NCBI RefSeq assembly: GCF_003977755.1
Contig: NZ_RQWN01000001.1
Coordinates: forward strand, 1,611,969 to 1,675,968
DNA from: Haloterrigena salifodinae
Lineage (GTDB): Archaea > Halobacteriota > Halobacteria > Halobacteriales > Natrialbaceae
Direction of reading: 5' to 3'
Length of the DNA: 64,000 bases
Below are positions 53,450 through 60,877 of the stretch, piece by piece; the stretch's first letter is position 1; each line of letters starts with the position of its first letter. Below the pieces are notes generated by a model. That model was given only the letters and a program-made list of their open reading frames with translations, had not been told where the DNA came from and ran no database searches. The translations under genes and the position numbers were made by a program.

Positions 53450-53798
53450 TACGAATCCATATTAATTACTGTATTATAAAATGTAATGAGTGTTGATCAC
53501 ATCGGTAATAGACCAATCCTGATCGCTAACGAACAATGCGATCGGAGAGAATCCGACGAGCCTCTTCCAGTGCTACTGGCGATGAGTTGCTCCAGTTCGC
53601 CGTTATCAGTAGTTGTAGCGGCCGTAGACGCCAATATATATTCTTCAAGACTATCTTGAACGGGTGTATTACCGAGCTTTCAGTATTTCTGGCGACCTAA
53701 TACAAAGTGGGTTGCCGTCTACGGTGAGCGTAAGAACCGCGTCAAGTCTCCCCGCCTCGAGGCGGGAGTCCAGCACGCGGTCAGACGGAACCATAACC
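53450..53798. promoter_or_regulatory. Divergent regulatory region of the vWA and DUF1102-type gene 2
   Basis: A 349-base AT-rich gap with no protein. Near the minus-strand start, TTTTATAATAC is about 27 bases before the vWA ATG. On the plus side an AATATATATT element lies at 53634-53643, and directly after it a perfect inverted repeat TTCAAGA CTA TCTTGAA (53644-53660) looks like an operator. A stable GC hairpin CCCGCCTCGAGGCGGG (53751-53766) lies in the expected leader of the plus gene. Also an inverted repeat GATCGC/GCGATC at 53521-53543. Confidence 0.55.
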
Positions 53799-54359
53799 AT
53801 GAGAATGAATCGACGCAATGTGTTAGTCGGACTGGGGACGATTGTCGCGGGCGGCGGAGCAGCGCTTGGGACGGGGGCATTTAGCAGCGTGGAAGCAGAA
53901 CGAACCGTGTCGGTCGGGACAACGGGAGACGGGCAGGCGTATCTGGGCGTCAGCGTTACTAATAGTGCGTATGCGGTGGACGGCAGCACTGATAGTGAGG
54001 CTGCTGTCACGATCGATCTGGGAGACTCGGGCAATGAGAGCGTCGGCTTCAACGACGATGCGACGACGTACGTAAATGGTATTTTAGAACTCACCAACAA
54101 CGCTGCCGACGGCAACAGTATTGAGGTCAGCCTCGGAAGTGCCGCAAACGGTCACTCGAAAAGCCAGACCGTTTCGATCGCCGGTGCGGACGTCACCTTC
54201 ACGCTGAGCGACCCGGACACAGGTGCAGACGGTGATCTGGCGTACGCTACCGTTGCAGCTGGAGGAACGACAACCGTTGACGCTGAAATCAATACCGCTG
54301 TCGATAATAGCGGCGGCGATGAAATGCTGACTCTCTACGCCGAAGACGGCAGTAGCTAG
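53799..54359 (+). CDS. DUF1102-type secreted protein 2 (TasA-like candidate)
   Basis: A 186-residue exported protein (or 184 from the second ATG at 53805). Signal region MNRRNVLVGLGTIVAGGGAA, then LGTGAFSSVEAERTVSVG, the TGAFSS motif shared with DUF1102-type protein 1. The mature part is low in charge for this genome: GQAYLGVSVTNSAYAVDG, VGFNDDATTYVNGILELTNNA and TVDAEINTAV, beta-rich with Asn/Gly, as in fibre-forming subunits. A GTG 45 codons earlier is in frame but would put a polar stretch in front of the signal. Codon use is atypical. Confidence 0.82.
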   Translation: MRMNRRNVLVGLGTIVAGGGAALGTGAFSSVEAERTVSVGTTGDGQAYLGVSVTNSAYAVDGSTDSEAAVTIDLGDSGNESVGFNDDATTYVNGILELTNNAADGNSIEVSLGSAANGHSKSQTVSIAGADVTFTLSDPDTGADGDLAYATVAAGGTTTVDAEINTAVDNSGGDEMLTLYAEDGSS

Positions 54360-54503
54360 TAGAGATCCGTCTACCCGACCCGACCTCGGTAGATCGGTAA
54401 ATACCGGTATCCGCTTCTCGGGGACGGAGGACACTGGCTACGGAACGACCGAACGTGTCGCCAGTAAACTACGGCTCTCGAGTCGTGCCAGCGAACCGCA
54501 CAG

Positions 54504-55664
54504 ATGCTATCCACCGACGTCCTACTTACCGCCGTGGCTGCTTGCGTTCTCCTCGTGTTCGTAGTTCCGACGGTCGCGATCACGGTAGGTGAGAATTCGG
54601 CGGCTAATGACGTCCACCTCGAACCGACGTCTCAATACGCCACGATCCAAGACAATCAACTCGAACTCGACCTCGAGGAACTAAACAAAGACGCAATAAC
54701 AACCGCTGATGTCTTCACGATCGCGATCACCGATACCGACGTCCAGCGGGTCTGGATCGAGAACGACGTCGAAGGCCTCGAGTTCTACGCCGGAAACGAT
54801 CCGACGGCCGAAATCGCTAGAGCAATCCCGATCGAGCCGTCAGCGGGCGAGACGATCCACGTCGGCGTCGCGGTCGATACACACGTCACTCACACGGGGA
54901 CGGAGACGTTCACGGTACACGTCCGCTACGATGATGGCGAGGACGATGAAGACGAGGAGGACGACGAAAACGAGACACCCCAAGGAGTCACCCTCGAGTC
55001 CCTCGCAGTCTCCCCGACGAACCTCGAGGCCGGCGAGTCGGTGACGGTCGAGGGGACCTACCGAAACGAGAACGACACGGCAAAGCGACACACCGCGAAA
55101 CTGACCGTCGACGGCACCGTCATCGACAGCCGAACAGTCGAGATCGAGAGCGGCGAGACGCGAACGGTCTCCTTCGAACGGGTGATGCAGTGGCCCGGCG
55201 ACTACGACGTCGGACTGGATGGCGCGGCGAGCGAACGGGTAACGGTCACGGGATCGGGTGCCGAGATCGGCGACGCGTCGGTCGCCGACATCGAACTCAC
55301 CAAAGGCGATCGGACGACGATCTCGGCGACCGTCGAGAACCCGACGAACGAACCCGTCGAGCGCACCCTCGAGTTGGCGGTCGACGGGATCGTCGTCGAT
55401 ACCAGAACGGTCATCGTCCAACCGGGTACGGAGCGAACGGTGACGTTCGAGCGCCAGTTCGATGCTCCCGGAACGTACGACCTGGCGATCAGCGGCGTCG
55501 ACGCCGGTTCGGTCACCGTCTCGGAGCCGGAGCCGTTTCCGATCCGGAATCGGCAGCTGTCGGCGGCGACGACGGCTGCGCTCGCGCCGCCGCTGACGAT
55601 GGGGATTCTGTTCCTCGGCGCCGCCGCGAACCGTCGCTGGGCGATCGTCTCGAGCGAATACTGA
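54504..55664 (+). CDS. Membrane-anchored adhesin-like protein with CARDB-type repeats
   Basis: A 386-residue protein. An N-terminal hydrophobic segment (residues 5-28, LTAVAACVLLVFVVPTVAI) is followed by a domain like that of the DUF1102 proteins (to about residue 145, ending in an Asp/Glu-rich stretch DDEDEEDDENE). Two beta-sandwich repeats of about 90 residues follow, each with TVEGTYRNENDT/TVENPTNEP and the RTVSFERxM/RTVTFERQF motif. A C-terminal helix near 350-375 (LAPPLTMGILFLGAA) anchors it. It lies between DUF1102-type 2 and the signal peptidase, so it is a candidate minor fibre or anchor subunit. Confidence 0.78.
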   Translation: MLSTDVLLTAVAACVLLVFVVPTVAITVGENSAANDVHLEPTSQYATIQDNQLELDLEELNKDAITTADVFTIAITDTDVQRVWIENDVEGLEFYAGNDPTAEIARAIPIEPSAGETIHVGVAVDTHVTHTGTETFTVHVRYDDGEDDEDEEDDENETPQGVTLESLAVSPTNLEAGESVTVEGTYRNENDTAKRHTAKLTVDGTVIDSRTVEIESGETRTVSFERVMQWPGDYDVGLDGAASERVTVTGSGAEIGDASVADIELTKGDRTTISATVENPTNEPVERTLELAVDGIVVDTRTVIVQPGTERTVTFERQFDAPGTYDLAISGVDAGSVTVSEPEPFPIRNRQLSAATTAALAPPLTMGILFLGAAANRRWAIVSSEY

Positions 55665-55786
55665 TCCGACGATGAGAACCGACGAACACCTGCATCCCGG
55701 CTCGTTCGGGACTGTTAAGACGGCCCGATTCGAACGTCGTCTCGATAGACTGGTCAGAAATCGATGATGTTTCTCGAGGGGAGACG

Positions 55787-56962
55787 ATGACGGGGACGGC
55801 GCTCCTGAAGCGAACGCTGGGGGTAGGGATCGCCCTCGTCGTCGTCCTATTGCTGGTCGGGCAACTCCTCGGACAGCCGATCCTGCTCGGGTACGTCGCG
55901 ACCGGCAGCATGGAGCCGGCGATGAACGCCGGCGACGGGTTCGTCGCGGTTCCCAGTCTCGCCGATAGCTCGGTCGAACAGGGAGACGTCGTCGTCTTCG
56001 AGGCCAGGGAGCTCCACGGTGGTGGGCTGACGACCCACCGCGTAGTCGGCGAGACCGAGGAGGGGTACGTCACCAAGGGTGACGCCAACCCCTTCACTGA
56101 CCAGGACGGCGGCGAGCCCCACGTCACGGACGGTCAGATCGTCGCAAAAGCCTGGCAAGTAAACGGCGAGGTCGTGACAATTCCCCATCTCGGGACGGCG
56201 ATCATGGGCGCCCAGCACGTCGCGGAGTCGGCCTCCGGAACCGTCGCCTCGGTGGTCGGACTGACGGCGACCGACGACTCGGAGGGACTCGGCGCCGTCC
56301 TCGTCGCCGTCGGCGTCGCCCTGCTCGGGTTCGGGACGGTATTCGAACGGCTCGGCCCGGCGCGACGCGAGACGCGCCGATCGCGCTCTCGAGAGAACGT
56401 GATTGCGTTCTGGACGGCGCTGGGGCTGGTCTTGCTCGTGTTCGTGACCTTCGCGACCGCGGCGATGGTCGTCCCCTCCGGCACCGCCGAATACGAACTC
56501 GTAAGCACCGACTCGCCGACCGACGATCCGCAGGTGATCGCTCCCGGCGAGACGACCGAACTCACCCGCACGGTCGACAACGCAGGCTATCTCCCGATCG
56601 TGGCCGTCCACGAAGCCGAGAGTAACAACGTCGCGATCGGGCCCACCACGCAGACCGTCGGGATCCGATCGAGCGGAGAGACGACGGTCTCGCTGACCGC
56701 GCCCGACGAGACCGGATCGTACACACGACACGTCGGCGAGTACCGCTACCTCGCAGTGCTCCCGCCGGCGGCGATCGTCTGGCTACACGGGCTGCACCCG
56801 CTCGCCGCGATCGCCGCGGTCAACGTCGTCATCGTAGGCCTCGCCGTCGCGATCGTGCTCGTCGTCTTCGGGCACGACGATCTGCGCCTTCGCTCGGTGG
56901 GCGATCACGTTCCCGCCTCGACCCGCCTCGAGCGGAAACTGCGCGAGTGGCTCCGGGAGTGA
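55787..56962 (+). CDS. Signal peptidase I, archaeal/SipW type, with C-terminal Ig-like domain
   Basis: A 391-residue S26B-type peptidase. The catalytic Ser is S41 in GSMEPAM and the general base is H84 in TTHRVVGE (Lys in bacterial LepB, His in SipW and eukaryotic Sec11), followed by KGDAN. TM helices lie at residues 10-29, around 158-185 and 208-230. After these a beta-rich domain of about 90 residues (APGETTELTRTVDNAGYLP and SSGETTVSLTAPDETGSY) extends the protein, then a further TM helix. The usual length is near 200, so the extra domain is notable. It ends before a DUF5305 gene. Confidence 0.9.
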   Translation: MTGTALLKRTLGVGIALVVVLLLVGQLLGQPILLGYVATGSMEPAMNAGDGFVAVPSLADSSVEQGDVVVFEARELHGGGLTTHRVVGETEEGYVTKGDANPFTDQDGGEPHVTDGQIVAKAWQVNGEVVTIPHLGTAIMGAQHVAESASGTVASVVGLTATDDSEGLGAVLVAVGVALLGFGTVFERLGPARRETRRSRSRENVIAFWTALGLVLLVFVTFATAAMVVPSGTAEYELVSTDSPTDDPQVIAPGETTELTRTVDNAGYLPIVAVHEAESNNVAIGPTTQTVGIRSSGETTVSLTAPDETGSYTRHVGEYRYLAVLPPAAIVWLHGLHPLAAIAAVNVVIVGLAVAIVLVVFGHDDLRLRSVGDHVPASTRLERKLREWLRE

Positions 56963-57045
56963 TCCGTTCGCCGACGGCCAATATCGTTATAATGGTCGGA
57001 TCGGATGAATGAACGAACGAAACTCCGCAGTCAGTCGAGGGGTCA

Positions 57046-58281
57046 GTGCGGACGATCGGGGGAAGAAACGCCGTACGGGACGGCTTCGAGAGGGGTGTCC
57101 AACACGTGATCGATAATCCGCGTCTCGACCTGGTGCTCGCCAAATACGGGCGGTCGATCGTCGTCGTGCTCGTCGGGATCGGCATCCTCGCGTTTCTCGC
57201 CTCCGGGTGGGCCGTCGCGACGCCGTCGACGTCGACGAGCCACCAGTACGCCGACGAACGCGTCTCGAGCGACGTCGACACGAGCGCTGTCGTCGTGCAG
57301 AACGGAACGCTCTGGAACGAGGGCGACCGACTCGAGAACAGCGGCGTCTACATCCTGAACACGTCGCCGGAACTGACGCTTCGCCCGGAGACCAGGCTGA
57401 CGAACGCGACCGCGGAGGCGCCCGTCAACGACGGGACCGTGAGCCACGAGCTGACGCTTCGGTTCGAAGCGACTCGCGAGGGTACGGTGTTCTGGAACGA
57501 GACCAGGTCGCTCGTCGACGAGTCGCCGGCGGTCGAGAACGGCGTCGCGAGATCGGAGACGACTATCGACGTCGAATCCGTCCGCGATCGACAGCGCGAG
57601 ATCGAGCGCGAACTGTCCGGCGTCGGGGCCGTCGACGTCCGCCTCGAGTTCCGCGCCGCCTACGATACGGGCGCGGGACGGGGGGTACAGGAGGCGTCGA
57701 CGACCCTCGAGATTACCGACGACGCCTACTGGGTGGCGGACTCGCTGTCGGCGTCGGACGAACAGCGCTACCGGACGGGAACGACGGAGACGACCGAGTC
57801 GCGGAACCTCGGGCTGATCGCCGGCCTCTCGCTGCTCGGAACGCTCTCGCTGGCCGTCGCCGTCTCCCTCGCCCGTCGCTCGCCGGTCGACGAGGCGGCC
57901 GCCCGACGAGCCGTCCACGAGCGGCGCTACGCCGAGTGGATCTCCCGGGGATCGATCCCGATGTGGATCGGCGACTACCACGTCTCGCTCGACACCCTCG
58001 AGGACGTCGTCGACGTCGCGATCGACACGAACGAGCGCGTCGTCCACGACACCCAGCGCGGGCTGTTCGCCGTCGTCAACGACGGCGTGGTCTACTACTA
58101 CAGTGACCGCGGGCTCTGGGAGGAAACCGCTTGGCCCGAGATGGACCTCGACGACGGATCCGCGGTCGTCGACGCCGACGCGCCGCTGAACCCGGAAGAA
58201 CTCGAACTCGAGGGGAGCGACGAGTTCTCGGATCCGGACGACGGGTTCGACGACGACGCGGATGTCTGGCGAAAGCTCTGA
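57046..58281 (+). CDS. DUF5305 membrane protein
   Basis: A 411-residue protein from a GTG start at 57046. A TM helix (residues 36-58, RSIVVVLVGIGILAFLASGW) leads into an extracellular domain of about 200 residues with STSHQYADERV, VQNGTLWNEGDRLENSG and a series of beta segments. A second TM helix (LIAGLSLLGTLSLAVAVSLA) ends at residue 285, and a cytoplasmic tail with WISRGSIP follows. DUF5305 members of archaea are often next to signal peptidase and DUF1102 genes, as here. The function is unknown; a role in exporting or anchoring fibre subunits is inferred. Confidence 0.85.
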   Translation: MRTIGGRNAVRDGFERGVQHVIDNPRLDLVLAKYGRSIVVVLVGIGILAFLASGWAVATPSTSTSHQYADERVSSDVDTSAVVVQNGTLWNEGDRLENSGVYILNTSPELTLRPETRLTNATAEAPVNDGTVSHELTLRFEATREGTVFWNETRSLVDESPAVENGVARSETTIDVESVRDRQREIERELSGVGAVDVRLEFRAAYDTGAGRGVQEASTTLEITDDAYWVADSLSASDEQRYRTGTTETTESRNLGLIAGLSLLGTLSLAVAVSLARRSPVDEAAARRAVHERRYAEWISRGSIPMWIGDYHVSLDTLEDVVDVAIDTNERVVHDTQRGLFAVVNDGVVYYYSDRGLWEETAWPEMDLDDGSAVVDADAPLNPEELELEGSDEFSDPDDGFDDDADVWRKL

Positions 58282-58629
58282 GCGTGTGGGAGACCGGGCG
58301 CGGCCGACTGCTTCTTCGACGACTGCCATCGGGGGCCGACAACGAACGTCGACGACTCCGGGAGATCGTGCCAGACCTCGGCAGGAGGTCGTGTTAGACG
58401 CTCTCAGAGAGGGCGTCAGACACCGGCGCGATGAGTCGTCGACCGACCGTCGCAGCGCTCTCGGTAGTCCCAAATTTCACCGACCCCTGACCAGCCAGTC
58501 AACTCTCGATATCTCGGTTCATAGGGCCTTGCTACGTACTTTACTTCCCAGAAACTGTTGGAAAATTTTGTGATCGGCACCGTTCGTAAGGCTCAACTTT
58601 TATGCTGCTGGGAGCTTTCGATTCGTAAT
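58282..58629. other. Intergenic region between DUF5305 and HTH genes
   Basis: The first 200 bases are GC-rich with no supported gene. The right part has AT-rich runs (GGAAAATTTTGTGATC, palindromic AAAATTTT). The TATA-like CTTTTATGCT (58596-58605) is 25-30 bases before the next start. Confidence 0.4.
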
Positions 58630-58923
58630 ATGGCAGAGACCGACGGGGAGGACATCGAAGATTTGCCACCGAGCGCCAAACTGGTCTTCAAGGTTCTCGA
58701 GTACGACGGGCCGCTAACCCAGAAACAGATCGTCGAGGAATCGATGCTGTCAGCCCGAACCGTCCGCTACGCGCTCGAGCGGTTAGAGGAGATCGGGATC
58801 GTCGACGAGGACATCTACTTCGCCGACGCGCGCCAGAGTCTCTATCGACTCGAGGAGCCGGTGGCAGCCGACGGGAACGGCGTCGAGGAGTCCCCGAAGA
58901 AAGACGCCTGCTGCGCAGAATAA
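58630..58923 (+). CDS. Small winged-helix regulator with C-terminal Cys pair
   Basis: A 97-residue protein starting MAETDGEDIEDLPPSAKLVF. The winged helix is QKQIVEESMLSARTVRYALERLEEIGIVDED, in which ARTVRYAL is the recognition helix. The C-terminus KKDACCAE has two adjacent cysteines, not needed for the fold, that could bind metal or form a redox switch. The frame extends further upstream but the TATA box places the start here. MarR/TrmB-type annotation is likely. It lies directly after the DUF5305 gene and before a membrane protein. Confidence 0.85.
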   Translation: MAETDGEDIEDLPPSAKLVFKVLEYDGPLTQKQIVEESMLSARTVRYALERLEEIGIVDEDIYFADARQSLYRLEEPVAADGNGVEESPKKDACCAE

Positions 58924-58942
58924 CGGCGCGGAAACCGGGAGG

Positions 58943-58950
58943 ATTATTTT
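58943..58950 (+). promoter_or_regulatory. TATA-like element of the membrane protein gene
   Basis: ATTATTTT lies about 27 bases before the ATG at 58973. Confidence 0.45.
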
Positions 58951-58972
58951 CAGTCGGTGAACGTCCACCAGT

Positions 58973-59386
58973 ATGGACAAGGAGACGCTGCCCCGATGGG
59001 GATGGCTCTTGTTAGGACTGTTCGCGATGGCGATCGTCGCGAACACGTTCAATCTCTTCGTTCTCGGTCCGGCAGGAGTCGCCGAGCGGTACCACGTCGT
59101 TACCGTCATCACGTCGATGGCGCCGGTGTTGATCTACGTCGGTGTCTGGTACGACGACGACCGCCAGCAGTACTGGGACCACTCGCAGGAACACATCGTC
59201 GGCGATCTCGTGTTCGTCATCACGGGCGCGGCGATCGGGGCGGGCATGGGGGTCGTCGCGACCGAGGGGATCGGGCTCCCGCCGTTCGTCAAGGACGTCA
59301 TCGCCATGGGCATCGGATTCATGCTCTCGTGGGGATTGTTCTGGTGGCGGAACACGGAGCTGTATCGCGATCTCGATAGCCGCTGA
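58973..59386 (+). CDS. Four-helix membrane protein
   Basis: A 137-residue protein with four hydrophobic segments: GWLLLGLFAMAIVANTFNLFV, YHVVTVITSMAPVLIYVGV, LVFVITGAAIGAGMGVVATEG and DVIAMGIGFMLSWGLFWW. A charged loop DDDRQQYWDHSQEHIVGD lies between helices 2 and 3. No family is recognised. It follows the HTH gene in the same direction with 49 bases between, so a shared unit is possible. Confidence 0.65.
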   Translation: MDKETLPRWGWLLLGLFAMAIVANTFNLFVLGPAGVAERYHVVTVITSMAPVLIYVGVWYDDDRQQYWDHSQEHIVGDLVFVITGAAIGAGMGVVATEGIGLPPFVKDVIAMGIGFMLSWGLFWWRNTELYRDLDSR

Positions 59387-59437
59387 TCACGAGAGTTGCT
59401 ACGTCGCTCCGACGCGTGTGACCGCGTTCGCCGCCGC

Positions 59438-60346
59438 TCACTGACTTGTCAGCGATTGCTCGGCGCCGCGGTCGGCGATTCCGGGCGTCGACGGCATCGA
59501 TCGCTTGTGCTCGGTTTCGGCACAGAGCCACGCGATCGACCGCGCCGTCTCGCGGTCGATCTCGAGTGTCGCCGCGGCGTCCTCGATCGACTCGTCCTCG
59601 TCGACGAGCCGCTGTAACAGCGGGTCGATGACGTCGTAGGTGGCGCCGAGTTCGTCGGCGTCGGTCTGGCCTGCCCAGAACCCCGCCGACGGCTCCTTGC
59701 TGACGATCCGGCGCGGAACGCCGATCCGCTTCGCGAGCGCCCGGACTTCGGTCTTGTAGAGGTCGCCGAGCGGATACGCGTCGGCCGCCCCGTCGCCGTA
59801 CTTAGTGAAATAGCCCAGCAGCAACTCAGAGCGATTGGCGGTGCCGAGCACGATCCGGCGCTGGCGGTTCGCCGCGTAGTAGGCACAGCACATCCGCAGC
59901 CGCGCGATCACGTTGCCGAGCGCGTGAGTGCGCTCGTCGGGACGGGTGTCGTCACCGTCGTCTCCCGGCTCGAGTTCGATCGCGGCCGCCTCCTTGAACG
60001 CCTCGAGAACTGGCCGCAACTGGATCTCTCGGAACTCGATGCCCAGCCCTTCGGCGATCGTTCTGGCCTCGCTCACGCCGACTCGTTCGCTCTTGTGGCA
60101 GGGGAGCCCGAGCCCGAGAACCCGATCGCTGCCGAGGGCCTCGACGGCCAGTTCGGCGGTCGCCGTCGAATCGATCCCGCCGCTCATCGCGACGACGACG
60201 CCCGTGGCGCCCGCGTCCTCGACCGTCGTCCGGATGTCGTCGACGATCCGCGAGCGGACACGCTCGAGTCCCGGTCGATCCGTGATGAACGTCCCGGTCG
60301 TGCGCCCGATTCCAGCATCGACGATCGTCTTCCTCTCAGCTCCCAT
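59438..60346 (-). CDS. nadE: NAD synthase
   Basis: It makes NAD from deamido-NAD using ammonia. The 302-residue single-domain form has the PP-loop-type site VVAMSGGIDSTATAEL near residue 50, the conserved GLPCHKSER, NVIARLRMCCAYYAAN and GTANRSELLLGYFTKYGDGAAD, and ends PSAGFWAGQTDADELG. An additional TTG start at 60355 would add three residues. No glutaminase domain is present, so ammonia must come from elsewhere. Confidence 0.96.
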   Translation of the reverse strand: MGAERKTIVDAGIGRTTGTFITDRPGLERVRSRIVDDIRTTVEDAGATGVVVAMSGGIDSTATAELAVEALGSDRVLGLGLPCHKSERVGVSEARTIAEGLGIEFREIQLRPVLEAFKEAAAIELEPGDDGDDTRPDERTHALGNVIARLRMCCAYYAANRQRRIVLGTANRSELLLGYFTKYGDGAADAYPLGDLYKTEVRALAKRIGVPRRIVSKEPSAGFWAGQTDADELGATYDVIDPLLQRLVDEDESIEDAAATLEIDRETARSIAWLCAETEHKRSMPSTPGIADRGAEQSLTSQ

Positions 60347-60379
60347 AGCGATCAAACACCATTTGTTTCACACTTCCCC

Positions 60380-60400
60380 AGACATTTGTCTCGTATAAGT
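60380..60400 (-). promoter_or_regulatory. nadE promoter with adjacent inverted repeat
   Basis: On the minus strand ACTTATACG (around 60391-60400) is a TATA candidate 45-55 bases before the ATG. Directly downstream on that strand is the inverted repeat AGACA TT TGTCT (60380-60391), possibly an operator. Confidence 0.4.
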
Positions 60401-60552
60401 GCTTTATCCTTAAATAATATATTCTCCCATGCGCAATCAGAGGCCAAACAGTTGCAGATATATAGTAATCGACTGCAAACGTCCATTCCCTATCCCCTGT
60501 TCGTTCCTCGTAGAATTCAGTTAGTATACAATAGTTCCGGAGGCGAACTACG

Positions 60553-60700
60553 ATGCAGCTGGGTTCAGTCGTCTCCTCTCCGTTTGCGGAGGTGGACGCC
60601 ACCCAGGCTCGAGGAACTGGGCTGTGCAGGAAACGATTCCTCGTCGATGACCGGATCATCGCCGTCACCACCGAGGAGATGTACGGCTTCTGGAAATCGC
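60553..60700 (+). other. Possible truncated small gene
   Basis: An ATG at 60553 lies about 25 bases after a TATA-like GTATACAATA and opens a frame starting MQLGSVVSSPFAEVDATQAR. The first 48 residues have normal codon bias (then TTEEMYGFWKS), but the frame then runs antisense into the decayed copy of the PIN-KH ATPase 3' end. It may be a gene interrupted by the duplication, or no gene at all. Confidence 0.25.
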
Positions 60701-60793
60701 CGGGACAACCGTCACCGGCTCCTTTCGGTCGATCGCCCGCTCGAGTTCGTCCGCGATCACGCCTCCTCGAGAGACCTGGATCTCGCGCGCGGA
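60701..60793 (-). pseudogene. Decayed copy of the 3' end of the PIN-KH ATPase gene
   Basis: On the minus strand these 93 bases translate to SAREIQVSRGGVIADELERA then IDRKEPVTVVP. The intact gene beside it ends SRGGEIQVSRGSAIAEELEQ then AIDRKEPVTIVPS. About 75% of residues match and the stop is lost (the frame continues 11 residues further). Sequence upstream and downstream does not match. The fragment lies 85 bases beyond the stop of the intact gene and covers only its last 31 codons. Confidence 0.8.
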
Positions 60794-60877
60794 CCTTTTC
60801 CGCTCGGGTCGCCTGCGGCGACCGCTCCTCGAAAAATCTCCACTAAAAAGCCGTTCACTCCGTTCGCGGTACGACTC

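Noticed and set aside
53664-53798. A GTG at 53664 as the start of DUF1102-type gene 2
   Set aside because: It would put 45 polar residues before the signal segment and would lie at the end of the operator-like inverted repeat.
57009-57120. ATG codons at 57005 and 57009 as starts for the DUF5305 gene
   Set aside because: They are not in the frame of the protein, which continues from the GTG at 57046.
60540-60640. A tRNA-like fold near CTCCGTTTGCGGAG at 60580
   Set aside because: No acceptor stem or T-loop pattern could be built around it. No tRNA was found anywhere in the window.
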